Below, piece after piece: positions 12,511 through 14,189 of a DNA stretch of 14,189 bases. The notes under the pieces are model-generated. The model made no database searches. It saw nothing but the letters and a program-made list of their open reading frames with translations, and was not told the DNA's origin. A program made the position numbers and the translations under genes. Source of the DNA: an uncultured Elusimicrobiales bacterium (GTDB lineage Bacteria; Elusimicrobiota; Elusimicrobia; Elusimicrobiales; Elusimicrobiaceae); the NCBI GenBank assembly GCA_934644855.1, contig CAKUDJ010000003.1:1-14189 (forward strand). The letters run 5' to 3'. Position 1 is the first letter of the stretch. The number at the start of each line of letters is the position of its first letter.

Positions 12511-14151
12511 TTATGCTTTGAAAGTATCTCTGAGTTTGGCGGAAACGGCGTCCTCATCCGTGATAAGGCCGGTCATTTTTTCTTCAATGCCAATCAGGTT
12601 GACGGAGGCCGCCAAATCCTGCGCGCTGGCCGCGCCAACGCCCAAAATAAGTTTCATGCCGTCCGTGGCAATCTTAAATGCGCTCAAGCGCGCGTTGACA
12701 CGCGCCATGGTGCTTAACGTAGCCAAATCAAAGCGGCTGCCTTCCGTCACTTTGCCTTCGGCGCATTGGCGGGTGAATACCGCGGCCACTTCCGCTTCGG
12801 AAATTAAATCACCCAACATAAATGTAATATATTGGTGGCGGGTGAGTTTTTGCGCGCGGCAGTCTTCCAACACGCGGGCCAAGGCTCTAAAGCCCAGGGC
12901 TACGCTGTCGGCCCCCACATTGGGGTTTTGGGCGTGGATAGCCTCAAATTCTTCGGCCTGTTTAATATAGTATTGGCCGCGGCTTTTGAGGTGTTCCTGC
13001 CAGCGCCCGCGGAAAATGGTCATTTCCAACACTTCGCTAGTGCCTTCGTAAATGCAGGTAATTTTTACGTCGCGTTTGATTTTTTCTACCGCAAATTCTT
13101 TCGTGTAGCCGAAACCGCCCATCGCCTGGATGGCATCTTCGGCCGCTTTGTTGCCGGATTCCGTGGCATACAATTTGGCAATAGCGCCTTCCGTGGCTAA
13201 ACCGTGGTTGTTGATTTCCAACTGTTTGGCGGTCCAGTCAATATACGCGCGGGCCGCTTCAAAGCGTACATAGTGCGGTGTAATGAGCTTTAACATAAAG
13301 CCCTGTTTTTCGGCCAGCGGGCCGCCCGCCTGAATACGCTGTTGGGCATACACCAGGGCCGTTTCCACGGCTTCTTCTCCGGCGCCCAAACCAAAGGCCG
13401 CCACCATTAAGCGCGTATAGCCGAATACGGCCTGCGCTTGCAGGAAGCCTTTACCTTCTTCCAAACCAATTAAATTTTCCGCCGGAACATACACTTCGTC
13501 AAACGCCAATCCGGCCGTGTTGGACAGGCGGATACCGTGTTTGTCTTCGTGCGCGTCCTGCGTAAAACCGGGGGTGCCCTTTTCTACAATAAACCAACTG
13601 GGGCCGCCCGGCGCTAAAGCCAGTACGGTGTAAATATCGGCTACGCCGCCGTTAGAAATCCACATTTTGCTGCCGGTAATTTTGTAGCCTACAATTTTAC
13701 CGTCTTTTTCCACCCGTTCCGCACGGGTACGCAAAGAAACCAGGTCGGACCCGGCATCCGCTTCCGTGGCGCCATAGGCAACCAGTTTGTTTTCGTCGGC
13801 AATTTTCTTAAACCATTTGGCTTTTTGTTCCGGCGTACCGCCCACGTTAATCGGGTCACTGCCTAAAAAGGTGGCAAAAACGCCGGTAGCAATACCCAAA
13901 TCAATACGGGCCAACTGTTCGCATACGCGGTAAATTTCGGTGGTTTGCCCACCCAAGCCGTTGTATTCTTCGGGAATCAGCAAAAGGTGTACGCCCAGCG
14001 TATCGCGGTCGTACATTTCTTTCAAAATGTCTAAAGGAATCTCGTTCTTGGCGTCATGCTCGCGGATGAACTCATGCGAGAGACGGTTTTTAGCATATTG
14101 CTTCAAACTATCCAACATCAAGTTTCTTGTTGTCAGGTCATTTTTTGCCAT
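12511..14151 (-). CDS. Acyl-CoA dehydrogenase family protein with extended C-terminus
   Basis: FAD enzyme that introduces, or in reverse reduces, the alpha-beta double bond of an acyl-CoA, exchanging electrons with ETF. The standard domains are present: an N-terminal helical domain (1-125), then a beta domain with A-T-E-A-D-A-G-S-D (128-136) and K-M-W-I-S-N-G (162-168). The C-terminal helical domain has Q-A-M-G-G-F-G-Y-T (342-350) and Y-E-G-T-S-E-V (368-374), where E369 is the usual catalytic base. Residues ~385-546 are an extra C-terminal domain, so at 546 aa it is longer than the ~380-aa short-chain enzymes and closer to long forms. The substrate is not evident. I chose ATG 14151 (M-A-K-N-D); GGAG lies 11 bases upstream, a rather long gap. 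A TTG at 14175 gives a longer frame but would read through that GGAG. First gene of the operon; its promoter is at or beyond the window edge. Confidence 0.93.
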   Translation of the reverse strand: MAKNDLTTRNLMLDSLKQYAKNRLSHEFIREHDAKNEIPLDILKEMYDRDTLGVHLLLIPEEYNGLGGQTTEIYRVCEQLARIDLGIATGVFATFLGSDPINVGGTPEQKAKWFKKIADENKLVAYGATEADAGSDLVSLRTRAERVEKDGKIVGYKITGSKMWISNGGVADIYTVLALAPGGPSWFIVEKGTPGFTQDAHEDKHGIRLSNTAGLAFDEVYVPAENLIGLEEGKGFLQAQAVFGYTRLMVAAFGLGAGEEAVETALVYAQQRIQAGGPLAEKQGFMLKLITPHYVRFEAARAYIDWTAKQLEINNHGLATEGAIAKLYATESGNKAAEDAIQAMGGFGYTKEFAVEKIKRDVKITCIYEGTSEVLEMTIFRGRWQEHLKSRGQYYIKQAEEFEAIHAQNPNVGADSVALGFRALARVLEDCRAQKLTRHQYITFMLGDLISEAEVAAVFTRQCAEGKVTEGSRFDLATLSTMARVNARLSAFKIATDGMKLILGVGAASAQDLAASVNLIGIEEKMTGLITDEDAVSAKLRDTFKA

Positions 14152-14189
14152 GTTTGTTTTGTCTCCAAAATACAATATAGATATATGAT

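Noticed and set aside
14152..14175. TTG start at 14175 for the acyl-CoA dehydrogenase
   Set aside because: It would place the GGAG ribosome site inside the coding region; M-A-K-N-D at 14151 is the better start.
1..14189. CRISPR arrays, insertion sequences, tRNAs, prophage or defence genes
   Set aside because: No spaced direct repeats, transposase-like frames, tRNA cloverleaf patterns or phage/defence motifs were seen by eye; genes and spacing look like stable core chromosome.

Overview
The window is a dense stretch of bacterial chromosome. All recognisable genes lie on the minus strand, and one small orphan ORF lies on the plus strand. Gene content suggests a Gram-negative, probably anaerobic bacterium. 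Evidence for this is an MlaE-type outer-membrane lipid transport permease, an EtfA fused to a two-cluster ferredoxin domain with EtfB and an acyl-CoA dehydrogenase, and a cofactor-independent phosphoglycerate mutase. The style of the proteins fits a gut-type member of the Elusimicrobiota, but this is an impression from protein families and not a proven placement. No mobile element, CRISPR array, tRNA or rRNA was seen.

Read in the direction of transcription (high to low coordinates), there are five units. (1) 14151-10518: acyl-CoA dehydrogenase, etfB and etfA, closed by an intrinsic terminator at 10469-10499. Together they form an electron-transfer module that probably bifurcates electrons to ferredoxin. 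(2) 10012-5414: a membrane histidine kinase, a multi-pass membrane protein (ATGA overlap), a DnaQ-type exonuclease and gpmI. An extended -10 promoter starts this unit and a terminator at 5359-5391 ends it. (3) 5310-5083: a 75-aa YggU/DUF167 protein whose promoter abuts its start codon. (4) 5071-3203: a possible ~94-nt small RNA or leader with its own promoter and terminator, then the ribosomal/replication operon rpsF-ssb-rpsR-rplI, ended by a 13-bp-stem terminator. (5) 3026 to the window edge: dnaB, alr and the start of an mlaE-like permease, tightly packed.

The only divergent unit is an 84-aa plus-strand ORF (10158-10412) with its own terminator back to back with that of etfA. It lies in the gap between the etf operon and the kinase operon, next to a GC-rich structured segment.

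The most interesting signals are regulatory. rpsF and the DUF167 gene both have a -10 box exactly six bases before ATG and no Shine-Dalgarno sequence, which suggests leaderless mRNAs. dnaB and the kinase share a TTGCTAYAAT extended -10 module. The small transcript unit between the DUF167 gene and rpsF could be a standalone RNA or an attenuator for the S6/S18 operon. No clearly new multi-gene system was found; most genes here are conserved housekeeping genes.
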